This document shows, piece by piece, positions 8,214 through 16,902 of a stretch of DNA of 64,000 nt; within the stretch, counting starts at the first letter, position 1, and each line of letters begins with the position of its first letter. The notes beneath the pieces were generated by a model that did not search any database, was not told the origin of the DNA, and saw only the letters and a program-made list of their open reading frames with translations. The position numbers and the translations under genes are program-made. Source of the DNA: an uncultured Collinsella sp. (GTDB lineage Bacteria; Actinomycetota; Coriobacteriia; Coriobacteriales; Coriobacteriaceae); contig CATXKN010000004.1 of assembly GCA_958370785.1 (NCBI GenBank), positions 62,001-126,000 of the forward strand. Reading direction: 5' to 3'.

Positions 8214-9053
8214 GTGATTGATTCGGAACAGCTTAAGCAACATATGGTCAAGGCCGTGGAGGAGATTCGCGCCACCAATCCGATGGCCGGCTCCATCACC
8301 AACACGGTGACGATCGACTTTGTCGCCAACGCGCAGCTCGCCGTGGGCGGTTCGGCCGCCATGGTCTATCTGCCCGACGAGGGCGAGGCACTCGTTGCCG
8401 GCGGCGGCGCCATCTATCTCAACATGGGCACGCTCTTCCCCATCTACGAGCAGACGATTCCCCGCGCGGCCAAGGCGGCACACGACGCCGGCAAGCCCTG
8501 GGTGCTCGATCCGGTGGGCCTGGGTATCGGTAGCCTGCGCACCCAGCTGGTAAACGAGCTCAGGCAGTACAAGCCCGCCATCGTGCGCGGCAACGCCTCC
8601 GAGATCATCGCACTCGCCGGCCTGTGGGGTCTTGAGGGCGAGGCGGCCGATCTGAGCCGCGTGCGCGGTGTCGATACCACCGACACGGTCGACGCCGCCC
8701 GCGATGCCGCCGTGGCGCTCGCCCGCTACACCGGCGGCGCCGTAGTGGTCTCGGGCGAAGTCGACCTGATCACCGACGGCACGACCGTGGCCAAGTCCCA
8801 CGGCGGCAGCCCGCTCATGTCCAAGATCACGGGCTGCGGCTGCTCGCAGGGCGGCGTGCTGGCCGTGTACGCCTGCGCTGCCGACCCGTTTACGGCAGCC
8901 GTCTGCGGCACCGCCGTCTACAACGTGGCCGGCACGCGTGCCGCCGCTGTCGCCGACGCCCCGGCGAGCTTTAAGGTCGCCTTTATCGACGAGCTCTACC
9001 GCGCAACCGCCCAGGACATTGCCGATAACCGACTCGAGCTCGAGGAGGCATAG
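8214..9053 (+). CDS. thiM: hydroxyethylthiazole kinase
   Basis: A 279-residue kinase that phosphorylates 4-methyl-5-(2-hydroxyethyl)thiazole in thiamine salvage. The GTG at 8214 is chosen: AAGGAGG (8199-8205) is 8 bases upstream, while the ATG at 8207 is out of frame. The N-terminal NPMAGSITNTVTIDF and AVGGSAAM match the ThiM thiazole-binding region, and ITGCGCSQGG is the ribokinase-fold active-site motif with the catalytic Cys. First gene of a three-gene operon under the TPP riboswitch, followed by a gap of 3 bases. Length is normal for the family. Confidence 0.95.
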   Translation: MIDSEQLKQHMVKAVEEIRATNPMAGSITNTVTIDFVANAQLAVGGSAAMVYLPDEGEALVAGGGAIYLNMGTLFPIYEQTIPRAAKAAHDAGKPWVLDPVGLGIGSLRTQLVNELRQYKPAIVRGNASEIIALAGLWGLEGEAADLSRVRGVDTTDTVDAARDAAVALARYTGGAVVVSGEVDLITDGTTVAKSHGGSPLMSKITGCGCSQGGVLAVYACAADPFTAAVCGTAVYNVAGTRAAAVADAPASFKVAFIDELYRATAQDIADNRLELEEA

Positions 9054-9056
9054 GCC

Positions 9057-9398
9057 ATGTCCGAGCCTGCAACCAATACCGGCATGAACACACTCGTCGC
9101 TGTGGCCATCGCCCCGTGTGGCACCGGCGATGAGCTGTCCGCCGAGGTCGCCGAGGTCGTACGTGTTATTCGCGAGAGCGGCCTTCCCAACCGCACCACC
9201 TCGATGTTCACCGAGATCGAGGGCGACTGGGACGAGGTCATGCAGGTCGTGCGCGACGCAACCTTTGTGTTGGCGAGCAAGGGCATCCGAACCGAAGTCG
9301 TGCTCAAAGCCGATATTCGACCCGGATTTACCGACACCATGACCGGCAAACTCGAGCGCATGGAAGCGCAGATCAAAAAGCAGGAGGAAGCACGATGA
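9057..9398 (+). CDS. thiamine-binding protein, MTH1187/YkoF superfamily (DUF77)
   Basis: A 113-residue ferredoxin-like-fold protein. The sequence VAVAIAPCGTGDELS, then VIRESGLPNRTTSMFTEIEG, is characteristic of the MTH1187/YkoF thiamine-binding superfamily. It has no signal peptide. It sits inside the TPP-riboswitch operon between thiM and thiE and overlaps thiE by 4 bases (ATGA), which supports a thiamine or precursor-binding role. Whether it delivers a ligand or senses it is unknown. Confidence 0.85.
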   Translation: MSEPATNTGMNTLVAVAIAPCGTGDELSAEVAEVVRVIRESGLPNRTTSMFTEIEGDWDEVMQVVRDATFVLASKGIRTEVVLKADIRPGFTDTMTGKLERMEAQIKKQEEAR

Positions 9399-10090
9399 GC
9401 ATCCGCGACAACCTTGATATCTCGGCCTATCTAGTACTCGGCCCCGAAAACACGCTGGGACGTCCCGTGGGCGATGTGGTGGCCCAGGCGCTCGACGCAG
9501 GCTTTACCTGCATCCAGGTGCGCTCCAAGGTGGCAAGCGCCCGCGAGATCATTGCGCTGACCGGCGACGCCGCGCAGGCAATCGCACAGGCCGGCAAGAC
9601 CGGTCAGGTCGCCTTGCTGATCGACGACCGCCTTGACTGCGTACTCGCCGCACGCGAGCAGGGTATTGCCGTCGACGGCGTGCACGTGGGCCAGAGCGAT
9701 ATTCCCGTCGAGGTCTGCCGCAAGCTTCTGGGCCCCGATGCCATCGTGGGCCTTTCGGCCCGTTGCGAAGAGATGCTCGAGTACGTCAAGACCGCCGACA
9801 TGAGCCTGGTCGACTACCTGGGCATCGGCCCGCTCCACGAGACCGAGACCAAGCGCGACTGCGGACGCGCAGCCGATGGCTCCATCATCACCAAGAGCTT
9901 TGAGGATCTGGCCGCACTCCACGCGGCAAGCCCCGTGCCCATCGTAGTGGGCGGCGGCGTCAAGACGGCCGACCTGCCGCAGCTCAAGGCCACCGGCGTC
10001 GATGGCTTCTTTGTGGTAAGCGCCGTCTGCAGTGCCGACGACCCCCACGCTGCCGCCAAGGAGCTTGTCGACACCTGGCAGCAGGCATAA
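9395..10090 (+). CDS. thiE: thiamine-phosphate synthase
   Basis: A 231-residue TIM-barrel enzyme joining HMP-pyrophosphate and thiazole phosphate into thiamine monophosphate. Motifs: IQVRSK near residue 36, LLIDDRLD, VDGVHVGQSD, then IVGLSAR, YLGIGPLHETETK and the phosphate-binding VVGGGV. Its ATG overlaps the previous stop. With ThiM it forms the thiazole salvage branch; no thiD, thiC or thiL is in the window, so the pyrimidine half must be supplied elsewhere. The last gene of the operon, followed by a hairpin. Confidence 0.95.
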   Translation: MSIRDNLDISAYLVLGPENTLGRPVGDVVAQALDAGFTCIQVRSKVASAREIIALTGDAAQAIAQAGKTGQVALLIDDRLDCVLAAREQGIAVDGVHVGQSDIPVEVCRKLLGPDAIVGLSARCEEMLEYVKTADMSLVDYLGIGPLHETETKRDCGRAADGSIITKSFEDLAALHAASPVPIVVGGGVKTADLPQLKATGVDGFFVVSAVCSADDPHAAAKELVDTWQQA

Positions 10091-10132
10091 GCCTAGGCCG
10101 AGCAGCTGCTCCGCAGCCTCATATCTTCAATA

Positions 10133-10182
10133 GCGGAAAGCGCATCCCAGTTTGGACCTCCATTCCGGGATGCGCTTTCCGC
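10133..10182. terminator. long hairpin between convergent genes
   Basis: GCGGAAAGCGCATCCC (10133-10148) pairs perfectly with GGGATGCGCTTTCCGC (10167-10182). T-tails are weak, but it lies exactly between thiE and the convergent patatin gene and probably stops both transcripts. Confidence 0.75.
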
Positions 10183-10191
10183 ATGCGACCC

Positions 10192-11061
10192 TTACCCCGC
10201 CAGATACGCTTCCAACGCCGGCAAAGTCGCCTCCGCATCGCGACGACCGATCTGGTAGATGCGCTCGAGTTCATCGGGCTCGCGGCACAGCGACGGCACC
10301 TTCACCGATTCGCTCGGACGCACCACAAAGATATCGCCGGCGGCCTCACGACGTGCCAGGTCATCGAGCGTGGCATTGTAAACCTCATGCCGATGCTCAA
10401 GCGCTGCGACAAACTCCGGATAGTGACGGAACACGCGCCGCAGCATGGGCATCACGCTGTTGGGCTGCTTCACAAAGCCCGCCGGCTGCGTGAGCACCAC
10501 GATATTGCAGTCATATCCCTGCGCAAACAGCCATGCGCTGGGAATAGAATCGGCCACGCCACCATCCAGATACTTATGCCCGTCAATAGCAACGGGACGC
10601 GTCGCCACGGGAATCGCCGACGACGCCCGGATCCACTCGATATCCCGCTCGTCGCCATAGGGCAGGTCGTGGTAGACGGCCTTGCCCGTCTCGATATCGG
10701 TGCACACGCACGTAAACCGCATGGGACAGGCGCGATACGCCTCCAAGTCAATGGGATCGCGCTCGATGGGCACCTCGTGATAGGCAAAATCGGCATTGAA
10801 CATGTCGCCGGTCCGCAGCCAGCTTGCTACACCCGCATAGCGCTTATCGGCACAATAGGCCTTGTTATAGCGAATGGCACGGCCGATCTGGCGCGATTTA
10901 AAGTTGTAGCCAAACGCCGCGCCCGCCGAGACACCCACCATATGGTCGCAGGTCAAGCCGTGCTCCATCCAAACGTCGAGCACGCCCGCCGTATACATAC
11001 CGCGGTAGCCGCCTCCCTCGAGTGCCAGCCCCACCGTGCGCGTCGTATCCGGCTGTGCCAT
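10192..11061 (-). CDS. patatin-like phospholipase (YjjU type)
   Basis: A 289-residue cytoplasmic lipid acyl hydrolase. It shows the oxyanion motif LEGGGYRG (residues 14-21), the nucleophile GVSAG with Ser45, and the dyad Asp166 in YLDGG. These are the defining patatin elements. The ATG at 11061 follows GGAG at 8 bases; a longer frame to 11145 lacks support. C-terminal LERIYQIGRRDAE matches YjjU-like patatins. It is transcribed alone, divergent from the GGDEF genes. The lipid substrate is unknown. Confidence 0.9.
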   Translation of the reverse strand: MAQPDTTRTVGLALEGGGYRGMYTAGVLDVWMEHGLTCDHMVGVSAGAAFGYNFKSRQIGRAIRYNKAYCADKRYAGVASWLRTGDMFNADFAYHEVPIERDPIDLEAYRACPMRFTCVCTDIETGKAVYHDLPYGDERDIEWIRASSAIPVATRPVAIDGHKYLDGGVADSIPSAWLFAQGYDCNIVVLTQPAGFVKQPNSVMPMLRRVFRHYPEFVAALEHRHEVYNATLDDLARREAAGDIFVVRPSESVKVPSLCREPDELERIYQIGRRDAEATLPALEAYLAG

Positions 11062-11384
11062 GCGACCATCTCCGTTCCTGCGTTTAAAACCGGAACAAGT
11101 ATACCCGTCAACATATATCGTCTCAGTCGCATTTTCATCGAACATCGCATCGTCGCGCTACCGCCTGTCGAATAATAGCCGCCCACAGCATGTGCACCCA
11201 TATATAATTCTGCACTGTTGTTTATACTACTCAGCAGTTATCAACAGCGAACATTAGCCGGTAAATTAACCCAACAACGCAGCAAGGCGGGGGCCTGGAT
11301 ACACGCAAAGCGCCAAACAACAACGCGTGTGCACAACGAGCTCGCCCGACGCAATCCGCCCGACCTCAGAAAGCCGCTTACGAC
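11062..11384. other. divergent intergenic region with probable leader
   Basis: No gene is seen. A TATAAT box at 11203-11208 could serve the GGDEF-EAL gene but lacks a clear -35. The downstream part would be a leader of about 170 bases containing the dyad ACACGC (11301-11306) with GCGTGT (11325-11330). A short ACGCAAAGC string recalls c-di-GMP-I riboswitches, but the other hallmark segments are missing. Confidence 0.4.
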
Positions 11385-14102
11385 ATGGATACTGTCAGCA
11401 ATTACACCGAAACGCTCGAAAAGACCGTCCGTGACCTTCTCGAGCGTCAGGATGATCTGATTAGGACCGCCTTTACCGACCAGCTTACCGGACTTGGCAA
11501 CCGCGGCGGCTTTGCCCGCTCCCTCGAGGAGCTCTGGGAGCAGGACATCCCCGTTACCATGGCGTTCATCGACATCGACAATCTCAAGCACTGCAACGAC
11601 GTCTTTGGGCATGACGAGGGCAACCGCTATATCTTGCAGGTAAGCCTCTATCTCAAACTGTATATGAAAGTGGACGAAGCGGCGTTTCGCATAGGCGGCG
11701 ACGAGTTTGCCATCCTATCTACGATTGCGACCGAGGACGACCTCGCCGAACGTCTGGAACACTGCCGAACGGTCCTGCTCAAAAACAACGATTCCGAGAT
11801 GCCCCGCTCGTTTAGCTATGGAGTGTCGTATGCCGACCCCGCCCTGGGCGAAGCCCCCAATCGCATGACGCTCGATGCCGACCATCGCATGTACGACTAC
11901 AAGCTACGTCATGCCATGCACCTTGATCGACGCAATATCACGCAAGTCCACGCCGACGACTTCGAAATAAGCGATCGCATTTTCGATGCCTTTTCGATGC
12001 TCAACGAGGGCCGCTATTTCTTTATCGAGAACTTGGACAAACATCGCACCCTTTGGTCACAAGGCGCCTTGCGCGATCTTGGCCTTCCCTCGGAGCACAT
12101 AGACAACTGTCGCGATTACTGGAAAACGCGCGTGCATCCCGATGACCTTGAGGCCTACATCAACGACATAGACCAGGTCTATAACGGCACCAAGCACCGT
12201 CGCGTCATGCAGTATCGTGTGCGCAACGCCACAGGCGACTACGTGCTCTGCCGTGCTCGCGGGTTTCGCATCGACGGCGACGAAAATGTCCCCTCGCTCT
12301 ATGTCGGCGAGCTCGTCAACCACTCACTTGCCGAAACCGTCGACGCCGCGACAGGCCTCGGCACCCAGCGCATGTTGGTCAATGCCATCGACGCCTGTCG
12401 TTGCGACCGTTGCGAGACGGGCCTTATAGCGGTGCGCGTTCGTGGCACGACAAAGCTCAACGAGCTCTATGGAGCCGAGGCGGTCGACAGCATGCTTGCC
12501 GAATACGCAGGCCGCATGCTGTCGATCACCCGCGGCAGGAGCCGGGTCTACCGTTCACGAAGCGTCCAGTTTGTCGTGCTCAGCAACGATTTGGACCACG
12601 AGGCATTCGAGCAACTGACCCGCCACCTTAAAGAGGCCGTTTTCGCTCCTGTGCAAATCGCAGGCGACACCATTACTCCCGTCTGTCTTGTCGTCCCGGC
12701 ATTTTACGAGCACTTAACCCATCAGGCGACCGCCGTTTTAGGCGAACTCGACCGTCGCCTTCGCACGGCCGGCGGGCTTGTTCCCAACGACAGCCTCCCC
12801 ATACCCGAGGCTGAGCGCAAAAGCGCCATCGCCGAACGTATCGACTCGCTCACGGGCCTCTATCGACCCAGCGAGTTTATGCGGCGCGCCAACGCCTTCA
12901 TCAAGGCAAGGCGCGACGGTGCTTGGTGTATCGCCACCGTCGACATGGGCCACATGCGCCTATTTAACGAATGGTATGGACAGGCCGAAGGCGACCGCCT
13001 GCTTGCCGATGTGGGCACGGTCCTCAAGGACATCGAGAATGCCGACATGGGCGTCGCAGGGTACTGGGGCCAAGATGACTTTTGCGTACTCACCCCCTTT
13101 AAGCACATCACCGTCCATCAAATCTACAACCGCGTTCGCGAGGCAGTAGCCAGGCATGATGGCGGCGTAGGTTTTTGGCCGTCCATGGGCGTTTACCCCA
13201 TCGATTCCAATGAGGAGATCACCATCGATGCGCAGGCAAAGGCCATGTTTACCAATCGGCGCGCAAAAAACGACTTTAAGGAGCGCATTGCCATTTTTTA
13301 CCCCGAGGAGTACAAGCGCGAAATCGTGTTCAACCGCACGCTGACCGAATTCCAGTACGCGCTGTCAAATGGTCGCATCACGTACTATCTTCAGCCCCAG
13401 GTCGATATGGAAACCGGCGAGATTATTGGCGCCGAAGCACTCACCCGCTGGATTGACAAGGACGGCTCTCTCATTTCGCCCGCAACGTTTATCCCCGCAC
13501 TCGAGGAAAGCGGCTTTGTAGTGACGCTCGACAAATATGTTTGGCAGGGCGTCGCCATGTGGCTCCGCGAGCGCCTCAATCGAGGACTTCGCGTGGTTCC
13601 GATTTCTCTCAATGTGTCGCGCGTAGACATTCTTGCCTGCGATGTCGCCGAGCATATGGGGTCGCTCGCCGCCCAGTACAACCTGCCGCCCGAACTCATG
13701 CACATCGAGATCACCGAGACCGCCTATACCGGAGAGTCCGAGGCCGTGGATAAGCTGACCGCGGATCTGCACACCCGTGGCTTCTCGACCTACATGGACG
13801 ATTTTGGCACCGGCCAGTCCACGCTCGCGATGCTCAAGAACGTCAACGTCGACGTCATCAAGCTCGACCGCACCTTTGTGCCCACCGACCGCGATCAAGG
13901 CCGCAGCGCGCAGATCGTGTCATCGATGCTCGAGATGGCGCAGTCGCTCCATCTGCCCGTCGTGGTTGAAGGCGTCGAGACAAATGGGCAGGCAAACATG
14001 CTACGACAAATGGGCGCCCGCTACGCTCAGGGCTTCCTCTACTACCGCCCCATGCCGGCGAAGGATTTTGAGGCATTGCTCGATGGTGGCAATAACAACT
14101 GA
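11385..14102 (+). CDS. GGDEF-PAS-(degenerate GGDEF)x2-EAL cyclic-di-GMP protein
   Basis: A 905-residue soluble signalling protein. An intact GGDEF domain covers about residues 30-170 with IGGDEF at 103-108. A PAS-like domain (HPDDL, YVLCRARGFR) spans about 200-325. Two further GGDEF-fold domains are degenerate: one at about 325-450 lacks the motif, the second (DSLTGLYRP, about 485-640) has GQDDF. The EAL domain runs from about 650 with EALTRW near 682 and DDFGTG near 804, both intact, so c-di-GMP hydrolysis is likely, perhaps tuned by the N-terminal domain. No membrane segment is seen. The upstream ribosome binding site is weak. The following gene is a shorter paralogue. Confidence 0.88.
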   Translation: MDTVSNYTETLEKTVRDLLERQDDLIRTAFTDQLTGLGNRGGFARSLEELWEQDIPVTMAFIDIDNLKHCNDVFGHDEGNRYILQVSLYLKLYMKVDEAAFRIGGDEFAILSTIATEDDLAERLEHCRTVLLKNNDSEMPRSFSYGVSYADPALGEAPNRMTLDADHRMYDYKLRHAMHLDRRNITQVHADDFEISDRIFDAFSMLNEGRYFFIENLDKHRTLWSQGALRDLGLPSEHIDNCRDYWKTRVHPDDLEAYINDIDQVYNGTKHRRVMQYRVRNATGDYVLCRARGFRIDGDENVPSLYVGELVNHSLAETVDAATGLGTQRMLVNAIDACRCDRCETGLIAVRVRGTTKLNELYGAEAVDSMLAEYAGRMLSITRGRSRVYRSRSVQFVVLSNDLDHEAFEQLTRHLKEAVFAPVQIAGDTITPVCLVVPAFYEHLTHQATAVLGELDRRLRTAGGLVPNDSLPIPEAERKSAIAERIDSLTGLYRPSEFMRRANAFIKARRDGAWCIATVDMGHMRLFNEWYGQAEGDRLLADVGTVLKDIENADMGVAGYWGQDDFCVLTPFKHITVHQIYNRVREAVARHDGGVGFWPSMGVYPIDSNEEITIDAQAKAMFTNRRAKNDFKERIAIFYPEEYKREIVFNRTLTEFQYALSNGRITYYLQPQVDMETGEIIGAEALTRWIDKDGSLISPATFIPALEESGFVVTLDKYVWQGVAMWLRERLNRGLRVVPISLNVSRVDILACDVAEHMGSLAAQYNLPPELMHIEITETAYTGESEAVDKLTADLHTRGFSTYMDDFGTGQSTLAMLKNVNVDVIKLDRTFVPTDRDQGRSAQIVSSMLEMAQSLHLPVVVEGVETNGQANMLRQMGARYAQGFLYYRPMPAKDFEALLDGGNNN

Positions 14103-14160
14103 TACGCTCGCGCGCAAAACGCCACCGCCGAAGGGGGCATTTGTCTCCATTAGCTAACTT

Positions 14161-14191
14161 ATATCCCCAATTCAAACCGAATTGGGGATAT
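14161..14191. promoter_or_regulatory. perfect hairpin/operator-like dyad before GGDEF gene
   Basis: ATATCCCCAATTC (14161-14173) pairs with GAATTGGGGATAT (14179-14191). There is no T-tail and the ribosome binding site of the next gene follows within 25 bases, so it may be an operator, an RNA-stability stem or a weak terminator of the upstream gene. Confidence 0.5.
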
Positions 14192-14229
14192 GATACAAAC
14201 CGTTGTTCCGCCCAAGGAGGTTATCCATC

Positions 14230-15759
14230 ATGAACGAGTCGTACCGCATGGGCGAGCAATCGATTATTGCCTATCTTCAGCGACTTGCGAATGGCATCTC
14301 GACCGCCGAACTCGATGTTGCCGCGCTGCCCGCTGGGCTACGCGCCGTTGGCGAGCAACTGCAAAAGACGCACGCCATCCTGCAACAAGAGCGCCGGCTG
14401 CTTGAGAGCAACGCCCATATCGACCCGCTCACCAACTTGGGCAACCGCAGCGGACTCGACCGTCACGTCGAGCAACTCTGGCACAAAGGCGACCCCTTCA
14501 CCTGCGCCTATATTGACATCGACCATCTAAAACATTGCAATGATAGGTTTGGCCACGCCGAAGGCAATCGCTATATTCTGAGCATCTGCCACACGCTCTC
14601 CGAAACCATGGAGCACGATGAGATGCTGTTCCGTATCGGTGGAGACGAGTTTGTGCTCATCTCGCCCTCCGCAAACGAGGCTGAACTCGAGCAGCGCTTG
14701 GAGCAGGTACGTGCCGGGCTGATCGAGGCGAGCTCAGGCGGCAAGGCGCCCATGATCGGCAGTTTTAGCTTTGGCTGCTCGCGCGTCGATCCACTTGCCG
14801 GCGACACGCGTCGCCAGATGACGATGGATGCCGATCGCAAGATGTATCGCTATAAGCTTATGCATCGTGTGCAGCAACCGAAAGACAATGATGCGCCGCA
14901 ACGCCCAATCGTCGATCAGCTTCCCTGCAACGACCGAGTGTTCCAAGCGATCTCCATGAGCTCCGAGACGCGCTATCCGTTCATCCTTAACCTCGATACG
15001 GGAGAATCGCAATGGTCGGTCAACGCCGTGCGCGATTTTGACCTGCCCTCCCAGCACCCTTTTAACTCGGTCGATATGTGGCTTGCCCGCGTTCATCCCG
15101 AGGACCGCGACAACGTACGCGCCGAGCTCGACATGGTGATAAACGGCACGTGGCACTTCCACTACATGCAGTATCGCGTAATGGATGCCACTGGAAAATA
15201 CGTGCTTTGCGACTGCACGGGCTACCGCTTGGATGGAACCGATACCGAGCCCAACATGTATGTGGGCATTATCATCAACCGAAGCTTGGCAGATACGACC
15301 GACTCGGTAACGGGCCTGGGCGATGTCCACGCGCTGGTCAACGCTATTGGAGAGATGCGCCGCGTGGCGCGCGAGGCAGGCTTTATTGCCATTAAGGTCG
15401 ACGATATCGCCGAAGTCAATGCCCGCTTTGGATTCGATGCAGGCGACCGCGTGCTCGCCGAAAGCGCCGCCTGCCTCATGGATTGTTCGCGCGGCAAGGG
15501 TCGCCTGTTCCGCTCGACGGGACCAATGTTCGTGGCGCTTTTCGATGAGCTCGGCCCCGAGGCAATCGACGAGCTCGCAAACGAAATCGAACGATTCCTG
15601 GGTTCTCCCGTGCTCATCGGCTCGCTTGAATATCAGCCGCCCATTCGCGTGGCCACGCTCCATCTGAACAGCGTTGACCGACAGCCCGTTTCCATTTTGA
15701 ACGAGCTCAAAGCGTTGCTCGGGAAAGCCGTGCAGGTGCCAGGTACCAAACTGGATTAG
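14230..15759 (+). CDS. GGDEF-PAS-degenerate GGDEF protein, diguanylate cyclase
   Basis: A 509-residue protein paralogous to the N-terminal half of the preceding one. The ATG at 14230 follows AAGGAGG. A helical segment (residues 1-65) precedes an intact GGDEF domain (DPLTNLGNRSGLD, RIGGDEF near residue 140), then a PAS-like domain (HPEDRD, KYVLCDCTGYRLDG) and a final GGDEF-like fold beginning SVTGLGDVHALVNAI that lacks the signature. It has no EAL domain, so it should make c-di-GMP, while the neighbour likely degrades it. Shared unusual segments such as LKHCND and EGNRYIL show tandem duplication. Confidence 0.85.
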   Translation: MNESYRMGEQSIIAYLQRLANGISTAELDVAALPAGLRAVGEQLQKTHAILQQERRLLESNAHIDPLTNLGNRSGLDRHVEQLWHKGDPFTCAYIDIDHLKHCNDRFGHAEGNRYILSICHTLSETMEHDEMLFRIGGDEFVLISPSANEAELEQRLEQVRAGLIEASSGGKAPMIGSFSFGCSRVDPLAGDTRRQMTMDADRKMYRYKLMHRVQQPKDNDAPQRPIVDQLPCNDRVFQAISMSSETRYPFILNLDTGESQWSVNAVRDFDLPSQHPFNSVDMWLARVHPEDRDNVRAELDMVINGTWHFHYMQYRVMDATGKYVLCDCTGYRLDGTDTEPNMYVGIIINRSLADTTDSVTGLGDVHALVNAIGEMRRVAREAGFIAIKVDDIAEVNARFGFDAGDRVLAESAACLMDCSRGKGRLFRSTGPMFVALFDELGPEAIDELANEIERFLGSPVLIGSLEYQPPIRVATLHLNSVDRQPVSILNELKALLGKAVQVPGTKLD

Positions 15760-15833
15760 CACCGCGCCCGCGCCGCCTCCCCCATCGTGCGATAATCCTC
15801 TGCAGAAGTCACCAAAAGCAGAGGGAGTTTGTG

Positions 15834-16457
15834 ATGAAGGTTCTTTTGGTCAATGGCAGCCCCAAGGCAAACGGCAACACCGCCCGCGCACTCGCCGAGG
15901 TCGCCGAGCAGCTCAATGCCGAAGGCATTGATACCGAGGTGTTTCAGCTGGGCGCCAAGCCCATTCGCGATTGCATCGGTTGCGGCCAGTGCGGCAAGCT
16001 TGGCGGTCGCTGCACCTTTGACGATGACGTAGTGAACGAGCTCATCGCTGCCGCCGAGCAGGCAGATGGCTTTGTTTTTGGCTCACCTGTCTACTATGCG
16101 CACCCCAGCGGCCGCATCCTTTCGGCCCTCGATCGCGCCTTCTATGCCGGCAGCAAGGCCTTTGCGCACAAGCCGGGCGCTGCCATCGCCGTCGCCCGTC
16201 GCGGCGGCACGTCGACGACCTTCGACGTACTCAACAAGTACTTCACCATCAACCAGATGCCCGTGGTTGCCTCCACGTACTGGAACAACGTGTTTGGTCG
16301 CGTGCCCGGCGACGCCAATGGGGACGCCGAGGGCCTTGCCACCATGCGCAACATCGGCAAAAACATGGCCTGGCTCCTTCGCTGTATCGAGGCAGGACAG
16401 GCCGCCGGCATCAACGCACCCGAGGCAGATCGAGCAACGACCAACTTCATCAGGTAG
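15834..16457 (+). CDS. NAD(P)H-dependent FMN reductase with Cys cluster (iron-sulfur flavoprotein-like)
   Basis: A 207-residue flavodoxin-fold oxidoreductase. LVNGSPKANGNT (residues 6-17) is the FMN phosphate loop. Four cysteines at 47, 50, 53 and 60 (CIGCGQC, GGRC) follow, as in iron-sulfur flavoproteins and related reductases. FGSPVYYAHPSG is the second FMN loop. The ATG at 15834 is preferred over the GTG at 15831 because GAGGGAG lies 6 bases upstream. It is followed after 17 bases by an ArsC-like gene, probably cotranscribed. The physiological substrate is unknown. Confidence 0.82.
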   Translation: MKVLLVNGSPKANGNTARALAEVAEQLNAEGIDTEVFQLGAKPIRDCIGCGQCGKLGGRCTFDDDVVNELIAAAEQADGFVFGSPVYYAHPSGRILSALDRAFYAGSKAFAHKPGAAIAVARRGGTSTTFDVLNKYFTINQMPVVASTYWNNVFGRVPGDANGDAEGLATMRNIGKNMAWLLRCIEAGQAAGINAPEADRATTNFIR

Positions 16458-16474
16458 AACGGCGGAACAAATAC

Positions 16475-16816
16475 ATGAACGTGCAGATTTTTGGCACCAA
16501 AAAGTCCTTCGATACCAAGAAGGCGCAGCGCTTTTTTAAGGAGCGCCGCATTAAGGTGCAGTTTATTGACCTTAAGGAAAAGGAGATGAGCAAGGGCGAG
16601 CTCACGAGCGTGATGCAGGCGGTCGGCGGCATCGACAAGCTGCTCAATCCCAAAACCAAGGACGAGGAGACGCTCGCGCTCATCCAGCACCTTACCCCCA
16701 GTCAGCGCTTCGACAAGCTGCTCGAGAACCAGCAGGTTCTAGCCGAGCCCATCGTGCGCAACGGCAAAAAGGCCACCGTCGGTTATTGCCCCGATGTATG
16801 GGGAGCCTGGGAGTAG
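16475..16816 (+). CDS. ArsC/Spx-family thioredoxin-fold protein lacking the catalytic Cys
   Basis: A 113-residue protein. The fold is recognisable from IFGTKKSFDTKKAQRFFKER at the N-terminus, FIDLKE, and the C-terminal LAEPIVRNGKKATVGYCPD, which is the ArsC/YffB-type ending. The position that normally carries the redox Cys (as in CxxC of Spx or Cys-x5-Arg of ArsC) reads GTKKSFDTKKA, with no Cys. Arsenate reduction by the standard route is therefore unlikely. A Lys-rich loop replaces the active site. It follows the flavoprotein gene closely. Confidence 0.75.
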   Translation: MNVQIFGTKKSFDTKKAQRFFKERRIKVQFIDLKEKEMSKGELTSVMQAVGGIDKLLNPKTKDEETLALIQHLTPSQRFDKLLENQQVLAEPIVRNGKKATVGYCPDVWGAWE

Positions 16817-16902
16817 CTTGTGTTATTTGCCGGCGCGTGGGTATAAGAGCAGGCGTTTGGCATAAGATTCAACTGTAAGCCATGTCTAACAAAGGAGGGC
16901 AC

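Noticed and set aside
11209..11384. c-di-GMP-I riboswitch before the GGDEF-EAL gene
   Set aside because: ACGCAAAGC is present, but the preceding GCAAACC-type segment, the tetraloop receptor and the overall stem arrangement could not be found.
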